From Zymomonas sp. (GTDB lineage: Bacteria; Pseudomonadota; Alphaproteobacteria; Sphingomonadales; Sphingomonadaceae), in assembly GCA_027489105.1 (NCBI GenBank), contig JAIYAJ010000394.1:1-26428 (forward strand): a stretch of DNA of 26,428 nt, in the 5' to 3' direction. The notes under the pieces are model-generated. The model did not search any database. It saw only the letters and a program-made list of their open reading frames with translations, and had not been told where the DNA came from. A program made the translations under genes and the position numbers. This document shows, one piece after another, positions 16,273-23,788 of the stretch; the stretch's first letter is position 1, and the number at the start of each line of letters is the position of its first letter.

Positions 16273-17268
16273 GTGGCCCGCCGCCGCAAGTCTTCGATCA
16301 TCGGCCGGCTGCTCGTGCTGGTCGTGGTCCTGGCGTTGCTGGCGGGCGGCGCTGCGGCGTGGATCTCGCGCGACTGGTGGGGGCAGGGCCCTCTCGAAAA
16401 GGAAGCCAGCGTGGTCGTCCGCAAGGGCGATACGCTGGCGGCCGCAGCACGGGCCTTGGAAAAGGCGGGGGCAATCCGCTCGACCACCAATTTCCTGCGC
16501 TTCGCCCGCCGCTTCGGCTCGGACGAGCCGGTCCGCGCGGGCGAGTTCACCATTCCGGCGGGCGCCAGCGGGCTCCAGATCCTCGATATCCTCCAGCACG
16601 GCACCCCCGTGCAGCATCTCGTCACCATCCCCGAGGGCATGCCCTCGATCTTGGTGCGCGAGAGGCTGCTGGCCGAACCGCTGCTGACCGGCACCATCGA
16701 CGTGCCGGCCGAAGGCTCGGTGCTGCCCGACAGCTATGCGTTCGAGGCGGGTGAGCCGCGCGCGGCCGTCCTCGCCCGGATGCAGATGGCGATGCGCAAG
16801 GCGATCGACGAAGCCTGGGAGGGCCGCAAGCCGACCACGGCGGTCACGAACAAGCGCAACGCGGTGATTCTCGCCTCGATCGTCGAGAAGGAAACCGGCG
16901 TCGCTTCCGAACGGCCGATGGTCGCCTCGGTCTATTCCAACCGGCTGCGGCAGGGGATGAAGCTGCAGGCCGATCCGACGGTCATCTACCCGATCACCAA
17001 GGGCAAGCCCCTCGGCCGCCGCATCCGCCAGTCCGAACTGCGCGCAGTCAACGGCTACAACACCTATGCTTCGCCCGGCCTGCCTGAGGGCCCGATCGCC
17101 AACCCGAGCAAGGCCGCGATCGAAGCGGTGCTCGACCCGGCCAAGAGCAGCGCGCTCTATTTCGTCGCGGACGGCAAGGGCGGCCACATCTTCGCGAACA
17201 CGCTCGCCGAGCACAACGCGAACGTGCAGCGCTACTACGCGATCCGGAGAGCGCGCGGCGAGATGTGA
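16273..17268 (+). CDS. mltG: Endolytic murein transglycosylase MltG (YceG-like)
   Basis: A 331-residue inner-membrane lytic transglycosylase that cuts nascent glycan strands and helps set their length. The start is GTG at 16273. One N-terminal transmembrane helix (about residues 10-32) is followed by a LysM-like region (VVVRKGDTLAAAARALEKAG) and the catalytic YceG domain. The catalytic glutamate is E205 in ASIVEKETG; YSNRLRQGMKLQADPTVIY and NGYNTYASPGLPEGPIANPS are family signatures. It sits 7 bp after fabF, a common arrangement in alphaproteobacteria. It marks the last GC-rich core gene before the AT-rich island. Confidence 0.96.
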   Translation: MARRRKSSIIGRLLVLVVVLALLAGGAAAWISRDWWGQGPLEKEASVVVRKGDTLAAAARALEKAGAIRSTTNFLRFARRFGSDEPVRAGEFTIPAGASGLQILDILQHGTPVQHLVTIPEGMPSILVRERLLAEPLLTGTIDVPAEGSVLPDSYAFEAGEPRAAVLARMQMAMRKAIDEAWEGRKPTTAVTNKRNAVILASIVEKETGVASERPMVASVYSNRLRQGMKLQADPTVIYPITKGKPLGRRIRQSELRAVNGYNTYASPGLPEGPIANPSKAAIEAVLDPAKSSALYFVADGKGGHIFANTLAEHNANVQRYYAIRRARGEM

Positions 17269-17434
17269 GCGGGGGCAGGCGCCATCATGCATGTCGACGA
17301 TATTCGAGTTAGCGTGGCGATCAAGGTTGGTTGCTCGGACAGATCCGCTTTCGATCTGAACGCGGACGTATCCAGCTGGTAAAACTTGCCAAGATTAGCC
17401 GCATTTGCAAACATATCGCTAAAGCAGAAGTCTT

Positions 17435-18820
17435 GTGGAATCGCGAGGCGAGGCCATAGTATCGGGCGGGCGTTGTTTGATAACCAGAATTGAAATCGAC
17501 GGCTTTAAAACTTTCCGTAACTTTTCTGCGGATTTGAAGCCATTTATGGCTGTGATTGGACCAAACGCTACCGGAAAATCGAATCTGTTCGACGCTTTGA
17601 AGTTTCTTTCAAGGCTAGCGCAGGTCGATGTGCGTCAGGCCATGCAAGAACTCCGAGGGGAGCCCGAAGAGCTTTTTCGACAAACTTCTGCCGGGCATGA
17701 GACAGTAATGGGATTCGCGGTCGAAGCTTTATTGCCGATTCGCGGAGTAGATGATTTCGGTGCAGACTTTGAAACTCCTGCTCAACGTCTCCGCTATGAA
17801 ATTACTATTGAAATGAGAGATAATCCTCACGGTATATTTGTAGCACATGAGGATTGTCGAGTAATTCGCGCTGAAGACGACAAAATGGATTTTCAGCCAG
17901 CCATAAAAGTCAGTCGTTCAAGTCGGAAAACTCCCTTTTTGGAGACTGAGAAGGACGCGCAGGGGCGTTCAAGAGTGTTCACGATTAGGCAGGACGGGGT
18001 TGCGGAAAGCGGCACCTCTAAAAGAGGGAACCCACTACAACTTCCTGCTGCTGAAGCAGCGCGTAGTGCTCTTTCAACCATCGCTACTTCTGAATTTCGA
18101 CACTTGTACGCGCTGAAGAAGCTCATTTCTGGGCCGCAGTTTCTCGAGATAAACCCATCAGAGGCTCGCAAAGCTAACGATCGTTTTGAAGATAAGCGAT
18201 TGAGAAGTGATGCTTCCAATCTTGCCGCTAGCCTGTCGGAAATTCAAAGACTTTCAGCGACCCCTAATAGGCCAACAGGAGCCATTGCAGACATCTCTGC
18301 GGACCTTGCCTTGTTAATCCCGCAAGTCAGGACTGTAAGAGTGTTGGATGATGCAAAGAGCCGAGAATACGCATTTGATGTTCAAGTGCGCGACGGAGCG
18401 ACGTTTAGTTCGCGAGTGATTAGCGATGGGACTATCCGTTTATTGGCACTCTTGACTGTGATCGATGATCCAAATCGTCGGGGAATTCTTTGTTTTGAAG
18501 AACCGGAAAATGGCGTTCATGAAGGAAGAATTCCAGATTTAGTTGATATTCTTCGTTCTGCTACAAAAATTCAGGATCCTCATGGTGATTATTTCCAAGT
18601 TTTGATAAATACTCATTCTCCAGCAGTAATGAGAACATTGAATCCCCATGAAGTTCTATTTGCTGATATGGTTCGCAGCATGCCGGTAGATGGGGAGTTA
18701 TCCGAAATTCGCACTCGAATGAGAAAAATCGCTCCTTCGAAGGGGCTTTTCGATGATGAACACCACCTCTATCCGGAGAAAATCGAAGAGATTTTGCGCA
18801 ATAGGGCGGGTGGTATCTGA
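17435..18820 (+). CDS. AAA/ABC-type ATPase (RecF/OLD-like), probable defence protein
   Basis: A 461-residue ATPase of the AAA_21/RecF-like group. It opens with the family's ITRIEIDGFKTFRNF strand. Walker A is GPNATGKSN (42-50), the ABC signature is replaced by a related ISDGTIRLLALL (about 329-340), Walker B is ILCFEEPEN (351-359), and the switch His is H394 in INTHSP. No nuclease or TOPRIM domain is fused at the C-terminus, unlike OLD or GajA. The start is uncertain: GTG at 17435, or TTG at 17477 giving MITRIEIDGF, which follows a G-rich tract. Its stop overlaps the ATG of the next gene (TGATG). The AT-rich composition suggests transfer. Such ATPases typically sense phage and control a partner effector; here that is inference. 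Confidence 0.88.
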   Translation: MESRGEAIVSGGRCLITRIEIDGFKTFRNFSADLKPFMAVIGPNATGKSNLFDALKFLSRLAQVDVRQAMQELRGEPEELFRQTSAGHETVMGFAVEALLPIRGVDDFGADFETPAQRLRYEITIEMRDNPHGIFVAHEDCRVIRAEDDKMDFQPAIKVSRSSRKTPFLETEKDAQGRSRVFTIRQDGVAESGTSKRGNPLQLPAAEAARSALSTIATSEFRHLYALKKLISGPQFLEINPSEARKANDRFEDKRLRSDASNLAASLSEIQRLSATPNRPTGAIADISADLALLIPQVRTVRVLDDAKSREYAFDVQVRDGATFSSRVISDGTIRLLALLTVIDDPNRRGILCFEEPENGVHEGRIPDLVDILRSATKIQDPHGDYFQVLINTHSPAVMRTLNPHEVLFADMVRSMPVDGELSEIRTRMRKIAPSKGLFDDEHHLYPEKIEEILRNRAGGI

Positions 18821-19464
18821 TGTATTTGTCTTGGTCCGCTTATTACGAGGGAGCAAGTGATGCGCAGTATTTTAATGTCATCATACCGCGATTGTTGGAC
18901 GAAATTGTACGCGATTGTGGGAAGAGGCCTTGTGATGTGGGGGAGTATCCAGCGCTAGAGTTCGGGATTGGAAATAGGTCGTTCGATGAAGTCGCTGTCC
19001 AGATTTGCGAACGAAAGAACGAATTTCATATCATATTTGTTCATGCCGATCTGGGAGGGCGTGCACAGGCTGTAAATGTAGCGCAACGAAGAGAGCAACT
19101 GATACAAAAAGCACATGAGATATGCGGCTTTGACCCGCAGGTTGCTGTCATGTTGTCTCCAAAGAAGGAGCTTGAAGCTTGGGCCTTGGCTGATGCTGCT
19201 GCAGTAAAGATTGCCTTGGGAGTAACTGAGATTTCTCCTGGCCTGATGCCGACTACACCCACCGCTGCTGAACGCCTCCCGGATCCAAAGGCGAGTCTTG
19301 ATGCAATAGTAAAAAGTGTGACGAGTAGAAGGTCCGAACCTCGAAATATTTTGGTGAGGATCGCTCAGGAACAGAGTATCGATGAACTACGACGAGCCAA
19401 CTCATTTCGAACGTTTGAGGCTAGCTTAAGAGATGCTCTCGCCCACGCCGGTTTTCTCCGATAA
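18820..19464 (+). CDS. DUF4276/TOPRIM-like partner protein, putative effector nuclease
   Basis: A 214-residue protein translated from an ATG that shares one base with the ATPase stop. Residues 8-26 (YYEGASDAQYFNVIIPRLL) carry the E10-G-x-x-D14 pattern of TOPRIM motif 1. Residues 71-80 (IIFVHADLGG) form a hydrophobic strand ending in D77, like the TOPRIM acidic site, and KKELEAWALAD (115-125) matches the E-x-W-x-x-x-D block of DUF4276-type proteins. These features suggest a metal-dependent nuclease or nucleotide-handling enzyme. It is not an evident DUF4435 (AriB) or RloB (AbiLii) protein. Composition is as AT-rich as its partner. Function is inferred from motifs and coupling only. Confidence 0.72.
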   Translation: MYLSWSAYYEGASDAQYFNVIIPRLLDEIVRDCGKRPCDVGEYPALEFGIGNRSFDEVAVQICERKNEFHIIFVHADLGGRAQAVNVAQRREQLIQKAHEICGFDPQVAVMLSPKKELEAWALADAAAVKIALGVTEISPGLMPTTPTAAERLPDPKASLDAIVKSVTSRRSEPRNILVRIAQEQSIDELRRANSFRTFEASLRDALAHAGFLR

Positions 19465-19488
19465 AACAATAACGGGGGGGTATTTACA

Positions 19489-19509
19489 CAGCTTCGCTGC
19501 ACGTAGTGC
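19489..19509. repeat. Twin mini-hairpins
   Basis: CAGC-TTC-GCTG and GCAC-GTA-GTGC are two perfect 4-bp stems with 3-nt loops placed back to back, sharing the G at 19499. They lie 25 bp after the stop of the DUF4276-like gene. Confidence 0.5.
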
Positions 19510-19583
19510 GGGTAACGGAAAGTTGATCTCGTCCTACTGTAAATTGTGGCACACCGGGCAATAGCAGTGGTTGAGCATTTGTC

Positions 19584-19625
19584 GGTCTGGTGGAAGCATC
19601 TGACGATTCAGAAACACCGCAGACC
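19584..19625 (+). repeat. Long stem-loop in the island tail
   Basis: GGTCTG+GTG pairs with CAC+CAGACC around a 2-nt bulge, and inside it TCTGA-CGAT-TCAGA forms a second 5-bp stem. The two-tiered fold suggests a structured RNA. The next hairpin begins 8 nt later. Confidence 0.5.
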
Positions 19626-19633
19626 AAGAGGAT

Positions 19634-19687
19634 AGAGCGGTTGACCTGATATGGTCAGGTCAGAAACCGCTCTGGAGAGGGAGCGGT
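19634..19687 (+). repeat. Alternative hairpins with three related arms
   Basis: AGAGCGGTT-GACCTGA pairs with TCAGGTC-AGA-AACCGCTCT to form a 16-bp stem (19634-19673, 5-nt loop, 3-nt bulge). The same right arm can instead pair with GAGCGGT at 19681-19687 (7-bp stem, 8-nt loop). The second fold lies 9 nt before TTTTT. The two structures exclude each other. Confidence 0.55.
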
Positions 19688-19718
19688 CGCTTAGAGTTTT
19701 TGATCTATGGCACCCTCC

Positions 19719-20660
19719 TCATAACCGCAGCCCCGTCGCCTCCGGCAGGCCAAGCGCGATGTTGAGGTTCTGGACGGCGGCGCCGGCGGCGCCCTTGCCG
19801 AGATTGTCCAGCAGCGCCACGAGGCGGGCCTGGCCGGCCTTTTCATCGGCATAGACGTAGAGGTCGAGCCGGTCGGTGCTGGCGGCCTGTTCGATCAGCA
19901 GTGCCGACGGGCGGTCCTCGTGGACGCGGACGATCTGGCTGCCGTCATAGGCGGCCGCCAGCGCGTCGTGGAGCGCGGCGCCGCTCGGGCGGCCGGGGAG
20001 GAGGTGCAGGTGGAGCGGCACTTCGACCAGCATGCCGCGATAGGTGCGCGCGACCGAGGGGAAGAAGATCGGCGGGTGATCGAGCCCGGCGTGGCGCTGC
20101 ATTTCGGGCACATGCTTGTGGCCGAGGCCGAGCGCATAGGCGCGGAAGGCGCTGTCGGTGGCGTCGGCCGAGGCCGCATCCTCATACATCGCGATCATCG
20201 CCTTGCCGCCGCCCGAATAGCCCGAGGCGGCGTTGACCGACAGCGGGGTGGAGGCGGGCAGCAGGCCGGCGCGGACCAGCGGGCGTACGAGCGCCAGGAA
20301 TCCGGTCGGATAGCAGCCGGGATTGGAGATGCGCCGTGCCTCGGCCAGCCTCTCGCGCTGGCCCGGATCGAGCTCGGCAAAGCCATAGGCCCAGCCTTCG
20401 GCGGTGCGATGCGCGGTCGAGGCGTCGACCACCCGCACGTCGGGATTGGAGATGAGCGAGACCGCTTCGCGCGCTGCGTCATCGGGCAGGCACAGCACGA
20501 CGGCATCGGCGCCGTTCAGCGCCTCGGCGCGCGCGGCGGGGTCCTTGCGGCGTGCCTCGGCGATCGTGACGATCTCGATGTCGGGACGGCCGGCGAGCCG
20601 TTCCGCGATCTCGAGCCCGGTGGTGCCGGCGGCGCCGTCGATGAAGACCTTTGCGGTCAT
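19719..20660 (-). CDS. argC: [29 protein letters not shown] reductase, type 2
   Basis: A 313-residue enzyme for the third step of arginine synthesis, reducing N-acetylglutamyl phosphate to the semialdehyde with NADPH in the cytoplasm. The N-terminal VFIDGAAGTTGLEI is the nucleotide loop. The catalytic cysteine is C116 in SNPGCYPTG, and ASGYSGGGK and the HxH-like LGHKHVPEMQ follow as expected. Its length matches the shorter type-2 ArgC (about 310 residues) rather than the 340-350 of type 1. It overlaps the end of the NlpC/P60 gene by 4 bp (ATGA) and is the last gene of the minus-strand block before the AT-rich island. Confidence 0.96.
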   Translation of the reverse strand: MTAKVFIDGAAGTTGLEIAERLAGRPDIEIVTIAEARRKDPAARAEALNGADAVVLCLPDDAAREAVSLISNPDVRVVDASTAHRTAEGWAYGFAELDPGQRERLAEARRISNPGCYPTGFLALVRPLVRAGLLPASTPLSVNAASGYSGGGKAMIAMYEDAASADATDSAFRAYALGLGHKHVPEMQRHAGLDHPPIFFPSVARTYRGMLVEVPLHLHLLPGRPSGAALHDALAAAYDGSQIVRVHEDRPSALLIEQAASTDRLDLYVYADEKAGQARLVALLDNLGKGAAGAAVQNLNIALGLPEATGLRL

Positions 20661-21589
20661 GCTGTCAGTCTCCGCCGGCTCAGGATCGGCCGGTCATGAT
20701 TGGGTTGAAGGCGGGCGACCACGTCGGCCAGCGGCTCGACGACGACCGCCATCCAATGCGCGTTGGCGTGGATCAGCCGGTCCGCGTCGACCATCAGGCC
20801 GACATGGCCGGGAAAGCTGACGATGTCGCCACGGCGCAGCGGCTCGTCGTCCGCAAGTTCGACGCCGATGTCGTGGCGCTGCATGTCGGTATCGCGCGGT
20901 GCGCTGTGTCCCGCTGCCGCGAGCGCGATCTGGACGAGGCCCGAACAGTCGATTCCATCGCCCCCGCGCCCACCCCAGAGATAGGGCATGCCGAGGCAGA
21001 GTTCTGCCACCGCGACCGGATCGGCGGCAAGCTCCTCTATGCCCATGAGATGGCGCATATGGACATGGCCGAGATCGGTCTTGAGGAAGCTGCCTTCGAC
21101 CGTGCCGCTCACGCGAGATCCGGTCGGCAGCGTCGCGACCAGCGGCGCCTTGATCGAGGCGTCGGCAAAGACCAGCGCTGCGCGCACCGATACCCGGTGC
21201 GTAGGCGTGATCGGCTCACCGAGATGCGCGACCTCGACATAGCCGACATAATGGTCGTGGAGCGAATAGCCCCAGGCCCAGCCGGCGGCAATTTCCAGCG
21301 CGGCAAAACCTTCGCCCGGCAGCAGTTGCGACACGGCCTCGGCCGATGCCGACGGAGCGCTGCGCATGAACGCCGTCGCAAGGGCGGCGCGCGGCATGGG
21401 CGCGGCATAATGGGGGGCGAACAAGGTGCCGGCCAGCGCGACGTCCGCAATGTCCGGCCTGAAGGCGTGTATTCTTTTGTCGATCGCGCGCGTCGGGCCG
21501 TCGAGGTTGAAGGTCGAGACGGGCGGAGTCTGGCTGAGTGGGCCGTCAGCCCCCCAGCTTCTCGATGTCGATGGATTTTCCGAAGGCAT
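20657..21589 (-). CDS. NlpC/P60-family cell-wall hydrolase with SH3-like domain
   Basis: About 310 residues from the ATG at 21589 (the frame is open to an ATG at 21643). The middle resembles bacterial SH3 domains (GWAWGYSLHDHYVGYV; LPTGSRVSG). The C-terminal third is an NlpC/P60 papain-like peptidase: GMPYLWGGRGGDGIDCSGLVQ contains the catalytic Cys (C215), RRGDIVSFPGHVGLMV the His (H262), and IHANAH the third polar residue. Such enzymes cut peptide bonds in murein stem peptides. No signal peptide is evident at either start, as in several alphaproteobacterial members. The start is unsure: 21589 overlaps the marR gene by 44 bp and lacks a good ribosome binding site. The stop overlaps argC by 4 bp. 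Confidence 0.88.
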   Translation of the reverse strand: MPSENPSTSRSWGADGPLSQTPPVSTFNLDGPTRAIDKRIHAFRPDIADVALAGTLFAPHYAAPMPRAALATAFMRSAPSASAEAVSQLLPGEGFAALEIAAGWAWGYSLHDHYVGYVEVAHLGEPITPTHRVSVRAALVFADASIKAPLVATLPTGSRVSGTVEGSFLKTDLGHVHMRHLMGIEELAADPVAVAELCLGMPYLWGGRGGDGIDCSGLVQIALAAAGHSAPRDTDMQRHDIGVELADDEPLRRGDIVSFPGHVGLMVDADRLIHANAHWMAVVVEPLADVVARLQPNHDRPILSRRRLTA

Positions 21590-21875
21590 CGAGGAAGGCA
21601 GCCCCTTTTTCCGTCTTGGCGACAAAGATGTTGCGTCGATCATTATCGTCGCGTTCCCGGCGCAGATAGCCGAGCGACCCCAATGTATTCAAGGCGCGCG
21701 TTATGACCGGCTTCGACACGCCCAATTGCTGGGCGAGGCCGCGCACCGTGTGGGGGCCGGGGGTGATGTAGCTGATGAGCAGAAGGGCCATCTGCCGATT
21801 GGTCAGGTCGGGCTGCCCCGAACGGACATAAGCGACCAGCGCGCGCATCCATTGGGAAAGCTGATTGTCGGACAT
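21546..21875 (-). CDS. MarR-family transcriptional regulator
   Basis: A small 109-residue winged-helix protein. The recognition region GLAQQLGVSKPVITRALNTLGSLGYL followed by the wing RRERDDNDRRNIFVAKTEKG is classic MarR. At 109 residues it is shorter than typical MarR proteins (140-150), mainly through a short N-terminal dimerisation part. Regulators of this compact form are common beside NlpC/P60 genes in sphingomonads, by my recollection. Its 3' end overlaps the NlpC/P60 gene. Upstream lies a 132-bp gap with a CCGGCG/CGCCGG hairpin (21973-21991). Targets and ligand are unknown. Confidence 0.85.
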   Translation of the reverse strand: MSDNQLSQWMRALVAYVRSGQPDLTNRQMALLLISYITPGPHTVRGLAQQLGVSKPVITRALNTLGSLGYLRRERDDNDRRNIFVAKTEKGAAFLDAFGKSIDIEKLGG

Positions 21876-21972
21876 AATGTTGCTCGTCTCGTTCCACAGA
21901 TGCAGGATCGGGCATGGACCCGTTGGTGAGAACGCGTCCGTGACCGTTTCGTTTCACTGCCGAAGTGGGAGA

Positions 21973-21991
21973 CCGGCGCTTTCGTCGCCGG
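21973..21991 (-). terminator. Hairpin between M17 peptidase and marR
   Basis: CCGGCG-CTTTCGT-CGCCGG is a perfect 6-bp stem with a 7-nt loop, 17 bp after the aminopeptidase stop on the minus strand. There is no T-run; it may be a weak terminator or an operator-like repeat upstream of marR. Confidence 0.35.
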
Positions 21992-22007
21992 AGAAGTTCG
22001 TTTCGCC

Positions 22008-23396
22008 TCAGTCTGGACTAAATCGCGCTTTCAGAAGGCTGAATGCGCAGCGAAGCCCCAGGGCATCGCCGCCCTTCGGACGACCGGCCTTGGGGGATGG
22101 GCGCCAGGCGAAGGTATCGAAATGGGCCCAGGGCAGCCCATCGGGTACGAAGCGCTGCAGGAAGAGAGCGGCAGTCACCGCCCCGGCCATCCCGCCTTCT
22201 CCGGCATTGTTGATGTCCGCCACGTTCGATTTGAGCATGTCGGCATAGTCGGCCCAGAGCGGCAGTCGCCAGTGCGGGTCGGCGGACGTGGAGGCGGCGG
22301 TGGCAAGATCGGCGGCCAGCGCCTCGTCGTTGCAGAACAGCGCCGGCAGGTCCGGACCGAGCGCCACACGCGCCGCACCGGTGAGGGTCGCGAAGTCGAG
22401 CATCAGCACCGGCTTGTCCTCGCCCGCGCGGGTCAGCGCGTCGCCGAGGACGAGACGCCCCTCGGCATCGGTGTTGCCGATCTCGACCGACAGCCCCTTG
22501 CGGGTCCGCAGCACGTCACCGGGACGGAAGGCGTTGCCGGCGACGGCATTTTCGACGGCGGGGATCAGCAGATGAAGGCGGACCGGTAGCCGGGCCTCCA
22601 TGACGAGCTGGGCGAGGGCGAGCGCATGTGCCGCTCCGCCCATGTCCTTCTTCATCAGCAGCATCGCCGACGAGGGCTTGAGATCGAGCCCGCCCGAATC
22701 GAAACAGACACCTTTGCCGACGATGGCGATGCGGGGATGGGCAGGATTGCCCCATTCGCACTCGATCAGCCGGGGCGCGCGATCGCGGCTCGCCGCGCGG
22801 CCGACCGCCGCGATCATCGGATAGTCGCGATCGAGCACATCGCCCTGCGTCACCCGGAATTCGGCGCCATGGCGCTGGGCGATGCGCTCGGCGGCCTCGG
22901 CCAGTTCGGCCGGCCCCATGTCCTGTGCGGGCGTGTCGACCAGGTCGCGGACCAGTGCGACCGCCTCGGCCAGCGCCAGCGTCTCGGTCATGGCCTTGAC
23001 GTCGCGGGTCAGCAGGATGCGTGCGGGCAAGGGATCGGGTTTCGATAGATAGCGGTCGAAGCGGTGCTGGGCGAGCAGCCAGCCAAGTGCGCCAGCGCCG
23101 GGGCCATCGCCTTCGATCCGGTAGGCGCCGGCCGGCAGCTTCGCCGCAACCGCCGCGATGTCCCAGGGGCCGGGGGCCTTGGCGAGGCCATAAGCGACCG
23201 ACCAGTCATCGTCCTTCTTGCCGGGCAGAACGACGATCTCGCCGGGCTTCGCACGGAACTGCGCGGCCGCGCAGAGGGCGCGAGCGGCGGGGGTTTGCTG
23301 GAGGAGCCAGGCGTCGAGGCTGTCGGCGGCCACGGGGATTAGGCCATGGGCCTTCTGCCCCCGGTCGGGCTGGAGCAGCGCGGTAAAGTCGGTCAT
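22008..23396 (-). CDS. M17 leucyl aminopeptidase family protein
   Basis: A 462-residue di-metal aminopeptidase of the PepA/LAP family. All catalytic and metal residues are found at E. coli PepA spacing: K228, D233 (GKGVCFDSGG), K240 (LKPS), D251 (KKDMGGAA), and D310, E312, R314 in the signature NTDAEGRL. It releases N-terminal residues from peptides in the cytoplasm; some members also process Cys-Gly. It is somewhat shorter than E. coli PepA (503), with a divergent N-terminal domain, closer to the PepB-like group. It begins 8 bp after the upstream thioesterase gene and so belongs to that operon. Confidence 0.94.
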   Translation of the reverse strand: MTDFTALLQPDRGQKAHGLIPVAADSLDAWLLQQTPAARALCAAAQFRAKPGEIVVLPGKKDDDWSVAYGLAKAPGPWDIAAVAAKLPAGAYRIEGDGPGAGALGWLLAQHRFDRYLSKPDPLPARILLTRDVKAMTETLALAEAVALVRDLVDTPAQDMGPAELAEAAERIAQRHGAEFRVTQGDVLDRDYPMIAAVGRAASRDRAPRLIECEWGNPAHPRIAIVGKGVCFDSGGLDLKPSSAMLLMKKDMGGAAHALALAQLVMEARLPVRLHLLIPAVENAVAGNAFRPGDVLRTRKGLSVEIGNTDAEGRLVLGDALTRAGEDKPVLMLDFATLTGAARVALGPDLPALFCNDEALAADLATAASTSADPHWRLPLWADYADMLKSNVADINNAGEGGMAGAVTAALFLQRFVPDGLPWAHFDTFAWRPSPKAGRPKGGDALGLRCAFSLLKARFSPD

Positions 23397-23404
23397 GGGC
23401 TCTC

Positions 23405-23788
23405 CTAGCGGTCGAGCAATATGTGCATGCGCGCGGTCGCGATCGGCTTGGAGCGGTCGTCCTGCCAGCAGACGGCGCTGGCATTGGCGACCCGCTTGCC
23501 GACCCGGACCACCTGCGCGACCGCGTGGGTGTCGGTCATCAGTCCGCCGCGCAGATAATCCACCGCGATGTTGATCGGCTTCAGCCGGGGCATAGCCTCC
23601 TGATCGCGCAATTCCTGGCTCAGCGCCTCGTAACAGGCCATTTCCAGCAGGCCCGCGATCACGCCGCCGTGGAGAAAGCCGGGGCGCCCCTCTATCTCTT
23701 CGTGCCAGCCGATGGTGATGATCGGTTCGCCGGTCGCCGTGTTGCGCCGCGCGCCGATCATGTTGGCGTAAGGGGAGGTGAAGCTCAT
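23405..23788 (-). CDS. PaaI-family hotdog thioesterase (second of pair)
   Basis: A 127-residue single hotdog domain of the PaaI/YdiI type, which hydrolyses acyl-CoA thioesters. The motif FLHGGVIAGLLEMACYEAL contains the HGG turn and the acidic residue on the central helix (E49 region). The later DYLRGGLMTDTHAVAQVVRVGKR strands complete the fold. Its ATG overlaps the stop of the preceding thioesterase by one base (TGATG), and it is followed 8 bp later by the M17 peptidase. Specific substrate unknown; tandem hotdog proteins may form heteromeric dimers. Confidence 0.88.
   Translation of the reverse strand: MSFTSPYANMIGARRNTATGEPIITIGWHEEIEGRPGFLHGGVIAGLLEMACYEALSQELRDQEAMPRLKPINIAVDYLRGGLMTDTHAVAQVVRVGKRVANASAVCWQDDRSKPIATARMHILLDR

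Larger units (their letters stand above)
17290..19700. other. AT-rich accessory island (putative horizontally acquired defence module)
   Basis: Between mltG and argC the base composition drops visibly and codon use changes: ATA, TTA, AGA, GTA and A/T-ending codons become common, whereas both flanks use almost only G/C-ending codons. The island contains two overlapping genes and a structured non-coding tail. I found no integrase, transposase, tRNA or clear flanking direct repeat, so the edges are approximate and the acquisition route is unknown. Confidence 0.75.
19465..19718. other. Non-coding, hairpin-rich tail of the island
   Basis: These 254 bp carry no credible ORF. They begin with a run of seven G after the stop and hold a series of inverted repeats, annotated separately, ending in a T5 tract at 19697-19701 just before the argC stop. 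The region could act as 3' end for both the island transcript and the convergent argC transcript, or encode a small structured RNA. Confidence 0.6.

Noticed and set aside
14610..16697. 695-residue open frame on the minus strand across acpP, fabF and mltG
   Set aside because: It is antisense to three well-recognised genes and has no family features.
17435..19464. Naming the island pair as PARIS, Gabija, AbiL or Septu
   Set aside because: The ATPase lacks GajA's fused TOPRIM domain, the partner is not a UvrD-like helicase, an HNH protein, DUF4435 or RloB by visible motifs. Similarity is only at the level of architecture.
17269..19718. Attachment-site direct repeats or a tRNA target flanking the island
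   Set aside because: Comparing both non-coding flanks by eye gave no repeat longer than chance matches, and no tRNA-like cloverleaf was found.
19651..19854. 67-residue open frame running from the island tail into argC
   Set aside because: It overlaps the argC coding end and the hairpins, and has no ribosome binding site or similarity.
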